Origin: Clostridia bacterium
Lineage (GTDB): Bacteria; Bacillota; TC1; UBA5767
Direction of reading: 5' to 3'
Assembly (NCBI GenBank): GCA_016887505.1
Contig: CP069393.1
Span: forward strand, 558,001 to 622,000
DNA: 64,000 nt
Both the position numbers and the translations under genes were made by a program. This document shows, one piece after another, positions 34,045-42,639 of the stretch. The notes under the pieces were generated by a model, which was not told the DNA's origin, searched no databases, and was given only the letters and a program-made list of their open reading frames with translations. The stretch's first letter is position 1; each line of letters opens with the position of its first letter.

Positions 34045-34087
34045 AAGAGGAGTGATGAAATGAGTATGTCATCACTCCTCTTTTTTA
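34045..34087 (+). terminator. Terminator after serpin gene
   Basis: GAGGAGTGATGA (34047-34058) pairs with TCATCACTCCTC (34069-34080) and a T tract follows. The next 220 bases are AT-rich with no further gene seen. Confidence 0.85.
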
Positions 34088-34310
34088 TTATAATTCTTCC
34101 TAAAATGTATGGAGCTTGAAGATATGTGATGTATAATTCTGTCTTTGAAAATTATATTATGACTAGTCTAGATTTTCAGGCCTTTGAACTTGGATTTTCA
34201 GATATTTAAAATGTATAATATAAATGAGACTAGCATAGGAGAATTATATTTCTACTGTAAGTACTAAGAATAGTAAGAAAACGATTGCAGATTTGTTAGG
34301 GGAGGAATAT

Positions 34311-36155
34311 ATGAATAAGAAACCGAAAATTTTGACTGTGAATAAGGGACCCTTGGTCATTCAAGATTTAGAAAGTATTCATGCAGATACAGGGCGGGAG
34401 GTTTCTATTGATACTCCAGTTGCATTGTGCCGTTGCGGTGGCTCAGAGAATAGTCCATTTTGTGATGGCAATCATGCTAAAATTAACTTCAATGATGAAA
34501 AAGCTCCAAATAGAATAGAAAGAAAAAAGTCTAGTTACATCGGACATGGAATTACGATACATGATGATCGGGGCATTTGTTCTCATGCAGGTTTTTGCAC
34601 AGATGAACTACCAAAAGTATTCAGAATGCATGAAGAACCATGGATCGATCCGGATGCTGAATGTGTTGAAAAAATAATTGAAACAATCCGTAAATGTCCG
34701 TCAGGAGCTCTAAGTTATTCAATTGATGGCACACTGTTTGATGAATATTCAGAACAGCCCAGCATTAAAACTGTGGCTAGGGGACCGTATTATGTATCGG
34801 GCTCTGTGGAATTTGACCACGAGGATGAACTGGCATCGAAAGAGCATTATGCGGTGTGTCGCTGTGGTAGCTCTAAAAATAAGCCATTTTGTAGTGGGGA
34901 ACATTGGTATATAGGTTATGATGATACCGGATTGATTAGAACCCCGGCAAACCGTATGCATAAAAAACCAATGCTTTTAGAAGCAAATGAAATAGTACAC
35001 AACATGGTCCAACAAGGTGTAAGTGAAAATACGGCTATGAGTACACTACAACCGTATGATGGATTAGATACAGTGCTTTTTAAAGCTGCACAACTGAATC
35101 GCATGCCGTTAAATGAGGATGTTCCGGTAAAACTTGCAACTGTGATCGGAAAAAATTGTAGGAAACCACTAAGGCTTTCCCTCCCATTTTATATTTCTCA
35201 TATGAGCTATGGGGCTATTTCAAAGGAAGCCAAAAAGGCTTTAGCAGTAGGATCATCAATCGTGGATACAGCAATTTGTTCTGGTGAGGGTGGATATTTG
35301 GCCCTTGAACGCGAAAATGCAAAGCACTATATCTATGAACTGGGGACCGCTGAATTTTCTCATGACGAAAAGGCTATAGCAAAGGCAGATGCTGTAGAAA
35401 TTAAAATCGGACAAGGTGTTAAACCTGGGGTTGGTGGTCATTTGCCAGCGGAAAAAGTAACAGAGGAAATAGCAAAAATCCGCCATTTAAAGCCAGGACA
35501 AGATTCTGTATCGCCTGGGCGGTTCTCTGGTATAGATACCATAGACGATTTAATCAAAGTGGTGAATTGGATTCGTGAAATCAATCCTGATATTCCTGTA
35601 GGCATTAAGATTGCAACTGGTCAAATAGAAGAGGATATTCGTTTTGCCTTGAAGGCAAAACCTGACTTCATTACCATAGATTGCCGTGGAGGAGCAACGG
35701 GGTCTTCTCCAGGATTCCTAAAGGATAATGTGGGTGTTCCAGCCATTTATGCAATTCCAAGGGCCAAATCTGTTATGGCAAAAGAAGGAGCCGAAGTATC
35801 CCTTGTGGCGACTGGAAGCTTCCGTACGAGTGCAGATATTGCTAAGGGGTTAGCGTTAGGTGCTGATGCTATAGCGCTTGCAACAGCATCCTTGATCGGC
35901 ATAGGCTGCATTCAAGCAAGAGTTTGTCATACGGGAAAATGTCCAGTAGGAATTGCTACTCAGGATGAGAAACTAAGGACTTTGCTAAAACATGAGAAAT
36001 CAGTGAATGGCTTGGTAAATTTATATAATACATTAGCAGAAGAATTACGTGTATTTTGCCGAGTGAGTGGTAAACGGGATATCCATAAAATGGGAACAGA
36101 AGATTTGATGTCAACTAGCGAAACAATTGCTAGCGCTATAGGGATTACGTCCTAA
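34311..36155 (+). CDS. CDGSH-ferredoxin-glutamate synthase domain fusion
   Basis: A 614-residue multidomain redox protein. Residues 38-55 hold a CDGSH iron-sulfur site (CRCGGSENSPFCDGNH). A divergent 4Fe-4S segment follows (GICSHAGFC, KCPSGAL, about 90-145). A second CDGSH-like site follows (CRCGSSKNKPFCSGEH), where the usual Asp after Cys is Ser. From about residue 230 comes a glutamate-synthase FMN domain (SHMSYGAIS, VEIKIGQGVKPGVGGHL) with the 3Fe-4S pattern CIQARVCHTGKC. There is no glutaminase domain, so ammonium or another electron acceptor is likely. ATG 34311 follows GGGGAGG. The cluster chain suggests electron transfer to the FMN. Confidence 0.9.
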   Translation: MNKKPKILTVNKGPLVIQDLESIHADTGREVSIDTPVALCRCGGSENSPFCDGNHAKINFNDEKAPNRIERKKSSYIGHGITIHDDRGICSHAGFCTDELPKVFRMHEEPWIDPDAECVEKIIETIRKCPSGALSYSIDGTLFDEYSEQPSIKTVARGPYYVSGSVEFDHEDELASKEHYAVCRCGSSKNKPFCSGEHWYIGYDDTGLIRTPANRMHKKPMLLEANEIVHNMVQQGVSENTAMSTLQPYDGLDTVLFKAAQLNRMPLNEDVPVKLATVIGKNCRKPLRLSLPFYISHMSYGAISKEAKKALAVGSSIVDTAICSGEGGYLALERENAKHYIYELGTAEFSHDEKAIAKADAVEIKIGQGVKPGVGGHLPAEKVTEEIAKIRHLKPGQDSVSPGRFSGIDTIDDLIKVVNWIREINPDIPVGIKIATGQIEEDIRFALKAKPDFITIDCRGGATGSSPGFLKDNVGVPAIYAIPRAKSVMAKEGAEVSLVATGSFRTSADIAKGLALGADAIALATASLIGIGCIQARVCHTGKCPVGIATQDEKLRTLLKHEKSVNGLVNLYNTLAEELRVFCRVSGKRDIHKMGTEDLMSTSETIASAIGITS

Positions 36156-36211
36156 GTAAACGAGTATGAAATGTTGGGTTTTGTACTGTAAATGTGAAAG
36201 GTGGAAAAAAC

Positions 36212-36601
36212 GTGGCAACGTTTTTAGGTTGGTTGAATATTGTTTTAATCCTTTACCTTGTTTCGCTATTCCTAATCAAGCGATACATTAGTTGGAAGGG
36301 TAGAAATATCACCACAAGCATGAAATTGATTACCATCAAAATCAGTCGTTTTCATAAAATTGCAGCGATGGCTTTGCTGATGCTTGGATTGGTACATGGA
36401 TATTTAGCACAAGGCAATCAATTGATCATTAACCATAGCGGGTTTTTGTTATGGATAATTGTACTCACTACGACAGTGGTGGGTATGATAAACGAAAATA
36501 CAGATAATGAAAAGCTAAGAAAGTTACATGTTCAATATGCCTTTTTGCTAATAGTAGTTCTACTGTATCATTATTTTTATTCAGGACCGATAATTGGATA
36601 G
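36212..36601 (+). CDS. Four-helix membrane protein, candidate diheme cytochrome b
   Basis: A 129-residue membrane protein with four hydrophobic helices. Helix 2 has His-x13-His (FHKIAAM... LVHG) and helix 4 has another His-x13-His (LHVQYAF... YHYF), the spacing seen for bis-heme ligands in ferric-reductase-like membrane proteins. The start is GTG at 36212 with AAAGGTGG seven bases ahead; an in-frame GTG at 36194 is also possible. It follows the CDGSH-glutamate synthase fusion by 56 bases without a terminator, so it may be its membrane electron donor or acceptor. Heme binding is predicted, not shown. Confidence 0.65.
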   Translation: MATFLGWLNIVLILYLVSLFLIKRYISWKGRNITTSMKLITIKISRFHKIAAMALLMLGLVHGYLAQGNQLIINHSGFLLWIIVLTTTVVGMINENTDNEKLRKLHVQYAFLLIVVLLYHYFYSGPIIG

Positions 36602-36690
36602 TGAATGTAATAGATCAAGTATTTCAAAATATGTTATACCTGATTATCTAGACTTGTTATAGAACGAATGGTTTGAAATTATACTTTGAC

Positions 36691-36729
36691 ACAAGATAGC
36701 CATGCACTGCCGTGGGCTATCTTGTATTA
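36691..36729 (+). terminator. Hairpin after the membrane protein gene
   Basis: ACAAGATAGCC (36691-36701) pairs with GGCTATCTTGT (36715-36725); a short T-containing tail follows. Confidence 0.65.
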
Positions 36730-36850
36730 TTATGTCTAGGTATCGTAATTCAATTGAAATATAAATCATATTAATGGTTTATTTTGTATACTTTTTTTGA
36801 TGTCATACGTTATATATATGAGATCTCAATTCATTGAAAGGCAAATGGTA

Positions 36851-37384
36851 ATGGACAATATTGAAGCACAATTGATTATTGAAAAAGCCAACATAGTATT
36901 TCGCTACTTGCTAAGTATAGGTGTTGAGTATCAAATTGCAGAAGATATAGTGGGGGAAGCTATCTACAAATCAATCCTTTACTTTGATGGTATTGAGCCT
37001 GAAAACCTCAAGTCTTGGCTTTTTAGAGTAGCCCTAAATGGTTATTATGATCTTTTAAAAAAGAATAAAAGACAGACCTTATATGGAACAGTAGATTTAG
37101 ATCGATTCAGCCAGTATTTATTGAAAGAACAGTCTGAATCACTAGAAAAGAAACTAATACAAAGTGAAAATCATAAGCTAATTGCCGAAACGATTCGAAG
37201 TTTAAACAAGAGCATGCAAGAAGTATTGCTGTTACGCGTACAAATGGAACTTAGCTATAAGGAAATTGGCGAATATTTAGATATGCCAATTGAAACAGTA
37301 CGTACTTATCTTTACCGAGCTAGATTGGAATTAAAAAACAGATGGGAGAAAGAAGATGGAAAATCATACGAAAAAAGAGTATAA
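36851..37384 (+). CDS. ECF-type RNA polymerase sigma factor
   Basis: A 177-residue sigma-70 family factor with region 2 (AEDIVGEAIYKSILYFDG... NLKSWLFRVALNGYYDLLKK) and region 4 helix-turn-helix (MELSYKEIGEYLDMPIETVRTYLYRAR). ATG 36851 with GAAAGG ahead is preferred; the frame is open further upstream (TTG 36797) but without a binding site. It overlaps the following anti-sigma gene by 29 bases, the usual arrangement for a sigma/anti-sigma pair. The stimulus is unknown. Confidence 0.85.
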   Translation: MDNIEAQLIIEKANIVFRYLLSIGVEYQIAEDIVGEAIYKSILYFDGIEPENLKSWLFRVALNGYYDLLKKNKRQTLYGTVDLDRFSQYLLKEQSESLEKKLIQSENHKLIAETIRSLNKSMQEVLLLRVQMELSYKEIGEYLDMPIETVRTYLYRARLELKNRWEKEDGKSYEKRV

Positions 37385-38417
37385 ACTGATGGATGATATG
37401 TATGAAGTTGATGACTTAGAGCAAGAGGAGAAATGGAAAAAAATATTAAAGAAAGCCAAGACAAAATCCATATTTCGAAACCTAGGTATAAGCCTGTTGG
37501 TTTTTTTATTGTTGTTTTTGGTTGGAAATCATGTCAATAATTGGTTAATTGATGAAATGCGACAAGAACAAGAATTGGCGACTGAAGCCTTTAATATGAT
37601 TTCTGCACCCAATAAATATTTGGGTAGTAGTAGTCGATTTGAAGAGTTCTTCAGAGGATATACGGAAGTATCAACTTACAAGATAATAGGCGGAAAAGTA
37701 GTCCCAACTGAATTATTGAAATACAGTTATGGACTTACGCAAGATTATAGAGGGGATTGGACTGGTAGTTTTTCTCCTGCGATTTTGTCCAGAAGCTATA
37801 CCGAGGATGATGCGGAGAATGTGCACTACAATGAGTTGGGACAACGAGAAATGTTGTTTTATTATCCATTCATCAAGTATGATTCCTATCGCAATGATTT
37901 GGAACTATTGAAAGACATGGATCAGGATATGCTAATTGAAGTCGCCTTATCTCTAGATGGAGATTATTCGATAGCGGATATCCAAGAAATGTTTCCTACG
38001 CAATTGATTGCATGGTATTGGGTACTTGATTTGGATGAAGCGGAAGAAGAACAAGCTAGAGCACACTTGTATATTCAAGAAACAGAAGAAGGTAATATTG
38101 AACATCAGATACCCAATCGAGTACGATCCGAAGAGACAGCATATGGTGTAAAAGCATATTCAGAAAATGGGGAACCGTATGAAGAGCCATTGAATAGTTT
38201 TAGAAGAAATCTAGAAATGGGTATGAAACAGGACACAAGATTTACGAGTGAATTTAAAAGAGTATATCAAAATACAGGCTTAGGACAGGCATCTTCCGAT
38301 GATTATGAATGTTTTGGAGGACTGGTTGTAAGTGGAAGCGTAGATGAATTACTACCGTTATTAGATCATCCTCATGTTGTAGCTAGTACACTAGGGGTTA
38401 CAACAAGGAAGTATTAG
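37356..38417 (+). CDS. Anti-sigma factor with Sigma_reg N- and C-terminal domains
   Basis: A 353-residue single-pass membrane protein. A charged cytoplasmic N-terminus (about 1-45) precedes one membrane helix (NLGISLLVFLLLFLVGNHV, 46-64), and the external part shows sigma-regulator features (NELGQREMLFYYP, AWYWVLDLDEAEEEQARA, VVSGSVDELLPLLDH). It is translationally linked to the sigma gene and probably holds that sigma factor at the membrane until a signal arrives. Confidence 0.8.
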   Translation: MENHTKKEYKLMDDMYEVDDLEQEEKWKKILKKAKTKSIFRNLGISLLVFLLLFLVGNHVNNWLIDEMRQEQELATEAFNMISAPNKYLGSSSRFEEFFRGYTEVSTYKIIGGKVVPTELLKYSYGLTQDYRGDWTGSFSPAILSRSYTEDDAENVHYNELGQREMLFYYPFIKYDSYRNDLELLKDMDQDMLIEVALSLDGDYSIADIQEMFPTQLIAWYWVLDLDEAEEEQARAHLYIQETEEGNIEHQIPNRVRSEETAYGVKAYSENGEPYEEPLNSFRRNLEMGMKQDTRFTSEFKRVYQNTGLGQASSDDYECFGGLVVSGSVDELLPLLDHPHVVASTLGVTTRKY

Positions 38418-38437
38418 CAATAGCCTTTTTTTTCAAG

Positions 38438-38537
38438 AAAGGAACAGGTTGCAAAAAAATGTTCCTTTAGAATTAAATAAATGGCAATATCCTAGAAAGA
38501 TGCATTGTATAAAAATCATTCTGGGATATTGTTTTTT
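38438..38537 (+). terminator. Hairpin plus terminator after anti-sigma gene
   Basis: A first stem AAAGGAACA/TGTTCCTTT (38438-38468) has no T tail. A second stem CAATATCC/GGATATTG (38485-38531) is followed by six T and is a good terminator. The rest of the 190-base gap holds an extended -10 (TGTTATAAT, 38574-38582) likely for the next gene. Confidence 0.75.
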
Positions 38538-38610
38538 AATACGATTTTTTGCAGTTATATTTTGAATTCTTTATGTTATAATCAGGAAAAAGTTAATGTG
38601 AAAGTGGAAT

Positions 38611-40059
38611 ATGTTAAATACAGAATTTTCCGCAGTACTATTGTTTACTGCGGCTATATTATTAAATCTATCCTATTATGGATATAAACGAAGGCACATA
38701 CCCGGAGCCAAAGCTCTATGTTTATTGATGCTTGCTATGAGCATACAGACCATAGGTTATGCATTTGAAATTATGAGTAGTAGCGTTGGGACGATGTTGC
38801 TATGGGTTAAAATTGAATATATTGGCATATCATTTTTCCCTGTCTTAATTATGTATTTTATAAGAGAATATTTGGATGAAAAGCGTTTTGCCAGTAGCTA
38901 CGTTATGCTATTTTTGCTAGCTCAAAATATCTTAACCTTGATTTTGGTTTGGACCAATTCATATCATTTCCTTTACTATTCTTCTTATAATTTGAGCCAG
39001 ACCTGGGGTTTTAATGTCTTGGTACTGAATAGAGGGATTTGGTACTATGTGCATGTATTTGTCTTTTACATGGTAGCCATCTATGGAACGTATCGTTTGT
39101 TTCAGAATATACATGGTGCAACAGGAATTTATCGTAGAAAAACTAGATTTGTTTTTTATGCTATTTCGATGCCGATGGTGGTATCCTTAGCCTATTTGTT
39201 TGGCATAGGACCTAAAAATATCGATATTACAATATTTTCATATGTATTAATTGGGATTCTAATAGCCTATGGTTTATACGAGCATGATATTTTATACCTC
39301 TTGCCGTTAACCCAAAAGGATATTTTGAATGCCATAGATGAAGCAGTAATCGTTTTAGATGATAAAGATTGTATCCTGGATTATAATGCAGCAGCGAGCA
39401 AAAATTTCAATATGTTACAGCTTAGTAAACAAGGAGATAAGTTAAAGAGCTTTGAACCTTTCAAGGAGTTTGACTTGGAGCAAGCTGAAACCAATATACA
39501 TTACAACGGGCGTATATTCGGTTCTAAAATTCGAAATGGTCAAAAAGACCGTTTTAGGATTCTGGTGATAAAGGATAATACTAATCGGGAAAATGCTTAT
39601 TATAAATTAAAATGGTTGGCCAATCGTGATGTATTAACATCCTTGTACAATAGACGGTATTTTATGGAACTATTCGAATGTTCTATGAAGGATGGGGTAG
39701 TCGCAATTTTGGATATTGATCATTTTAAAAATATTAACGATACCTATGGACATAAGACAGGAGATAACACCTTAATTGCTTTCTCTAAACTGCTCCAAGA
39801 TTATTTCAAAAATTATCCAGTTTGCCGGTATGGTGGTGAGGAGTTTGCCATCTTTGCGGAAGACTTAGAGCTAGAAGAATTACAGGAGATGTTACAACAT
39901 TGCCAGACAAAACAAGAAAATAACCCGATACTAAAGGGCATTACTTTTTCTGCTGGTATTTCATCCTATCGGGCAGGATATACTGAAGTAGCCATCGTAA
40001 AGGCAGATGAGAAGCTTTATGAAGCGAAAAAGGCTGGTCGTAACAAGGTGATTGCTTAG
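38611..40059 (+). CDS. Membrane PAS-GGDEF diguanylate cyclase
   Basis: A 482-residue cyclase. Seven hydrophobic helices (about 1-225) of the histidine-kinase 7TM sensor type, with TIGYAFEIMSSS and WVKIEYIGISFFPVLIMYFIREY, are followed by a PAS-like segment (DAIDEAVIVLDDKD) and GGDEF with DVLTSLYNRRYFMELF and an intact RYGGEEFAIF. ATG 38611 has GAAAGTGG ahead. It is a third cyclic-di-GMP protein of this window. The external signal is unknown. Confidence 0.9.
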   Translation: MLNTEFSAVLLFTAAILLNLSYYGYKRRHIPGAKALCLLMLAMSIQTIGYAFEIMSSSVGTMLLWVKIEYIGISFFPVLIMYFIREYLDEKRFASSYVMLFLLAQNILTLILVWTNSYHFLYYSSYNLSQTWGFNVLVLNRGIWYYVHVFVFYMVAIYGTYRLFQNIHGATGIYRRKTRFVFYAISMPMVVSLAYLFGIGPKNIDITIFSYVLIGILIAYGLYEHDILYLLPLTQKDILNAIDEAVIVLDDKDCILDYNAAASKNFNMLQLSKQGDKLKSFEPFKEFDLEQAETNIHYNGRIFGSKIRNGQKDRFRILVIKDNTNRENAYYKLKWLANRDVLTSLYNRRYFMELFECSMKDGVVAILDIDHFKNINDTYGHKTGDNTLIAFSKLLQDYFKNYPVCRYGGEEFAIFAEDLELEELQEMLQHCQTKQENNPILKGITFSAGISSYRAGYTEVAIVKADEKLYEAKKAGRNKVIA

Positions 40060-40120
40060 TAACAGGGGCTTTGTTTCATAAAAGCTCTGATAACATTTGA
40101 TACTAGTAGCCAAATTGATA

Positions 40121-40148
40121 AAAAAGAATCTTTGGATTCTTTTTTTTT
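40121..40148 (+). terminator. Terminator after diguanylate cyclase gene
   Basis: AAAGAATC-TTTG-GATTCTTT with a long T tract. Confidence 0.88.
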
Positions 40149-40244
40149 GTACAAATTTTGTTCTGAACAGCAAATGTTTTATTCCCATTTTTATCGAAAT
40201 ATTAAAAAGGACAAGGGAGTAAATACGATTTAGGAGGAATAATT

Positions 40245-41279
40245 ATGAGGAAGATCAAAATTGCTCTTGCTTTATCACTATGTTTTGTGATGATTGTTTT
40301 TTCAATAGCTTGTTCTAATTCAGTAGATATAGGAAATGAGCTCGATGGAGGAATTGCTGAAACGGATGGTACAGATACACCTTCTGCTGCCTTGCTCTTA
40401 AATGGACCAATTAGTGATATGGGATGGAATGCTTCTGCCTACAGCGCTTTAGAAATGATTAAAGAAAAATATGGTGCAGAAATATCTTTTGCCGAAAGTG
40501 TTAGCCAATCTGATATGGAAGAGGTATATCGTAGCTATGCAACTGCTGGTTTTGATATCATTTATGGACATGGTTCTCAATTCACGGATGCTTGCCTGAT
40601 TGTAGCAAGGGAATTCCCGGAAACACAATTCATTATCATTAACGGATCGGCAGCAGTGGAGCCCAACGTTGCCTGTATGCAGATTGCAGATGATCATCAA
40701 GGATTTTTGATGGGGGCTATTGCTGGTTTAATGACAAAAACTGGAACTGTCGGGGTTATGGGAGGCCTGGAAATCCCACCAATAACAAATGCGGTAAAAG
40801 GTTTCAAGGCTGGAGTGAAATATGTAAACCCAGAAGTAGAAGTTCTTTCAACTATGACGGGAAGCTTTGATGATGCAGCTAAAGCAAAAGAAACAACGCT
40901 TGCATTTATTGATGCTGGTGCAGATTATGTTGGTGCAATCGCGGGAGCAGCGGGAATGGGTTCAATAGAAGGTTGTCAAGACTGTGGAATATATGCCATC
41001 GGTGGAGCCGGCGGTGACCAAAGCAGTGCAGCCCCAGATACAGTTTTGGTTAGTGTTATCAAGGATGTTCCGGTACCTTTCATTTTTGCTTATGAAAAAT
41101 ATATGGATGGTACATTAGAACAAAAGAATTATCGAGTAGGTGTAAAAGAACATGCTGTTTACTATTCCTCTTTCCATGAATTCGAAGATTTTGTGCCACA
41201 AGAAGTGAAAGATGAACTAGAGAAGGTTATAACAGCCCTAGGAAACGATGAAATTGATTATGGGGATATTAGTTATTAG
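40245..41279 (+). CDS. BMP/PnrA-family substrate-binding lipoprotein
   Basis: A 344-residue lipoprotein with a signal peptide ending in FSIAC (Cys at about residue 23). The periplasmic-binding fold of the basic-membrane-protein family, usually binding nucleosides, shows LLLNGPISDMGWNASAY, GHGSQFTDA and VGVMGGLEIPPITNAVKGFKAG. No permease or ATPase gene of an ABC importer is adjacent, so it may use a distant transporter or act as a sensor. ATG 40245 follows AGGAGG. Confidence 0.88.
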   Translation: MRKIKIALALSLCFVMIVFSIACSNSVDIGNELDGGIAETDGTDTPSAALLLNGPISDMGWNASAYSALEMIKEKYGAEISFAESVSQSDMEEVYRSYATAGFDIIYGHGSQFTDACLIVAREFPETQFIIINGSAAVEPNVACMQIADDHQGFLMGAIAGLMTKTGTVGVMGGLEIPPITNAVKGFKAGVKYVNPEVEVLSTMTGSFDDAAKAKETTLAFIDAGADYVGAIAGAAGMGSIEGCQDCGIYAIGGAGGDQSSAAPDTVLVSVIKDVPVPFIFAYEKYMDGTLEQKNYRVGVKEHAVYYSSFHEFEDFVPQEVKDELEKVITALGNDEIDYGDISY

Positions 41280-41330
41280 ATGCCATCGATTTTTTTAATG
41301 ATAAACATTTGACTTAATTGTCAAACATAC

Positions 41331-41374
41331 ATACCCAAAGAGAGAACCCATTCGTGGGTTTTTTCTTTGGGTAT
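41331..41374 (+). terminator. Nested terminator after BMP gene
   Basis: ATACCCAAAG (41331-41340) pairs with CTTTGGGTAT (41365-41374), enclosing AACCCA-TTCG-TGGGTT and a T tract. A second small repeat TTTGAC/GTCAAA lies just upstream (41308-41325). Confidence 0.85.
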
Positions 41375-41503
41375 GGAGTATCGATAGGCTGGAGAAGATA
41401 AAATTCAAATGCTTATTATATATTATTCACCTAGCTTGTGGTGTATAATTTAACTAGTAGTTTTGGAAAATGAACTGTTTACAATTCAATATTAGGAGGC
41501 GCA

Positions 41504-42637
41504 ATGAGAGTAATACATATAAGTGATCTGCACCTTGGAAAACGAGTGAATGAATTTCCCATGATGGAAGACCAAAAGCATATCATAGAACAAATATTGG
41601 CTATTGCTGAAGATGAAGAAGTGTCGGCAGTTATTATAGCGGGTGATATATATGATAAATCCTTGCCTTCTGCAGAAGCCATTGAATTGTTTGACCAGTT
41701 TTTGACAAATTTGGCAGAAAAGAAAATCCAGGTCTTTGGAATAAGCGGAAATCACGACAGTGCGGAAAGGGTTGGCTATTGTGCTGAAATCATGTGCCAC
41801 CAAGGCATCCATTTATGCAAACCGTATAATGGTAAATTGCAGTGTATTGAAGTGATGGATAAATTTGGTCCATTGAATATTTACCTAATGCCATTTATTA
41901 AACCAGCCAATGTTCGTAGGTTTGATGAGAATATTGAAATTGGAAGCTATGAAGATGCTGTAAAGTCGGTTTTGCGAAGTGCAAACATTAATCCTGAGAG
42001 TCGAAATTTGCTACTTGCTCATCAATTTGTAACGCACAATGGTGTTCAACCCGAACGAAGCGACTCAGAAGTGATTTCTGTTGGCGGATTGGATAATATT
42101 GATTCATCCGTTTTTAAGGACTTTGACTATGTGGCTTTGGGACATATTCACCGACCACAAAACGTGGGAAGACCTACAATCCGCTATTCTGGCTCACCTC
42201 TTAAATATTCATTTTCAGAGGTGAATCATAATAAATCAGTTACGATCGTGGAATTAAGGGAAAAAGGAACTGTTTTGCTGAAAGAGGTAGCACTGACCCC
42301 AATACGGGATATGAAAAAGCTCAAGGGATCTATCACAGAACTTCTTTCAAGTGATTTTTATGAATCAATCAATACAAACGATTATTATCATATTACCCTA
42401 ACAGATGAAGCTGTGATGGATGCCATAGGTAAACTTCGCATGGTATATCCAAATATTATGAGGCTTGAATTTGAAAGCAGTAGTGTAGAAGATTCAAGGA
42501 AGAGCGTGGCAATGGAGAAGATTGAATTATCCAATACATTAGAGATATTTGAAGAATTTTATGAGAGGCAAAATGGTACAAAAATGGATCAAACAAAAAG
42601 AGATATTATTGTTAAGCTTCTGAGTGAGGAGGTTTAG
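41504..42637 (+). CDS. sbcD: Exonuclease subunit SbcD (Mre11-like)
   Basis: A 377-residue nuclease subunit that with SbcC opens hairpins and processes DNA ends. Phosphoesterase motifs in order: ISDLHLGKR (5-13), AGDIYD, SGNHDS and GHIHRP. AGGAGG precedes ATG 41504. The next gene starts two bases after its stop. Confidence 0.94.
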   Translation: MRVIHISDLHLGKRVNEFPMMEDQKHIIEQILAIAEDEEVSAVIIAGDIYDKSLPSAEAIELFDQFLTNLAEKKIQVFGISGNHDSAERVGYCAEIMCHQGIHLCKPYNGKLQCIEVMDKFGPLNIYLMPFIKPANVRRFDENIEIGSYEDAVKSVLRSANINPESRNLLLAHQFVTHNGVQPERSDSEVISVGGLDNIDSSVFKDFDYVALGHIHRPQNVGRPTIRYSGSPLKYSFSEVNHNKSVTIVELREKGTVLLKEVALTPIRDMKKLKGSITELLSSDFYESINTNDYYHITLTDEAVMDAIGKLRMVYPNIMRLEFESSSVEDSRKSVAMEKIELSNTLEIFEEFYERQNGTKMDQTKRDIIVKLLSEEV

Positions 42638-42639
42638 CC

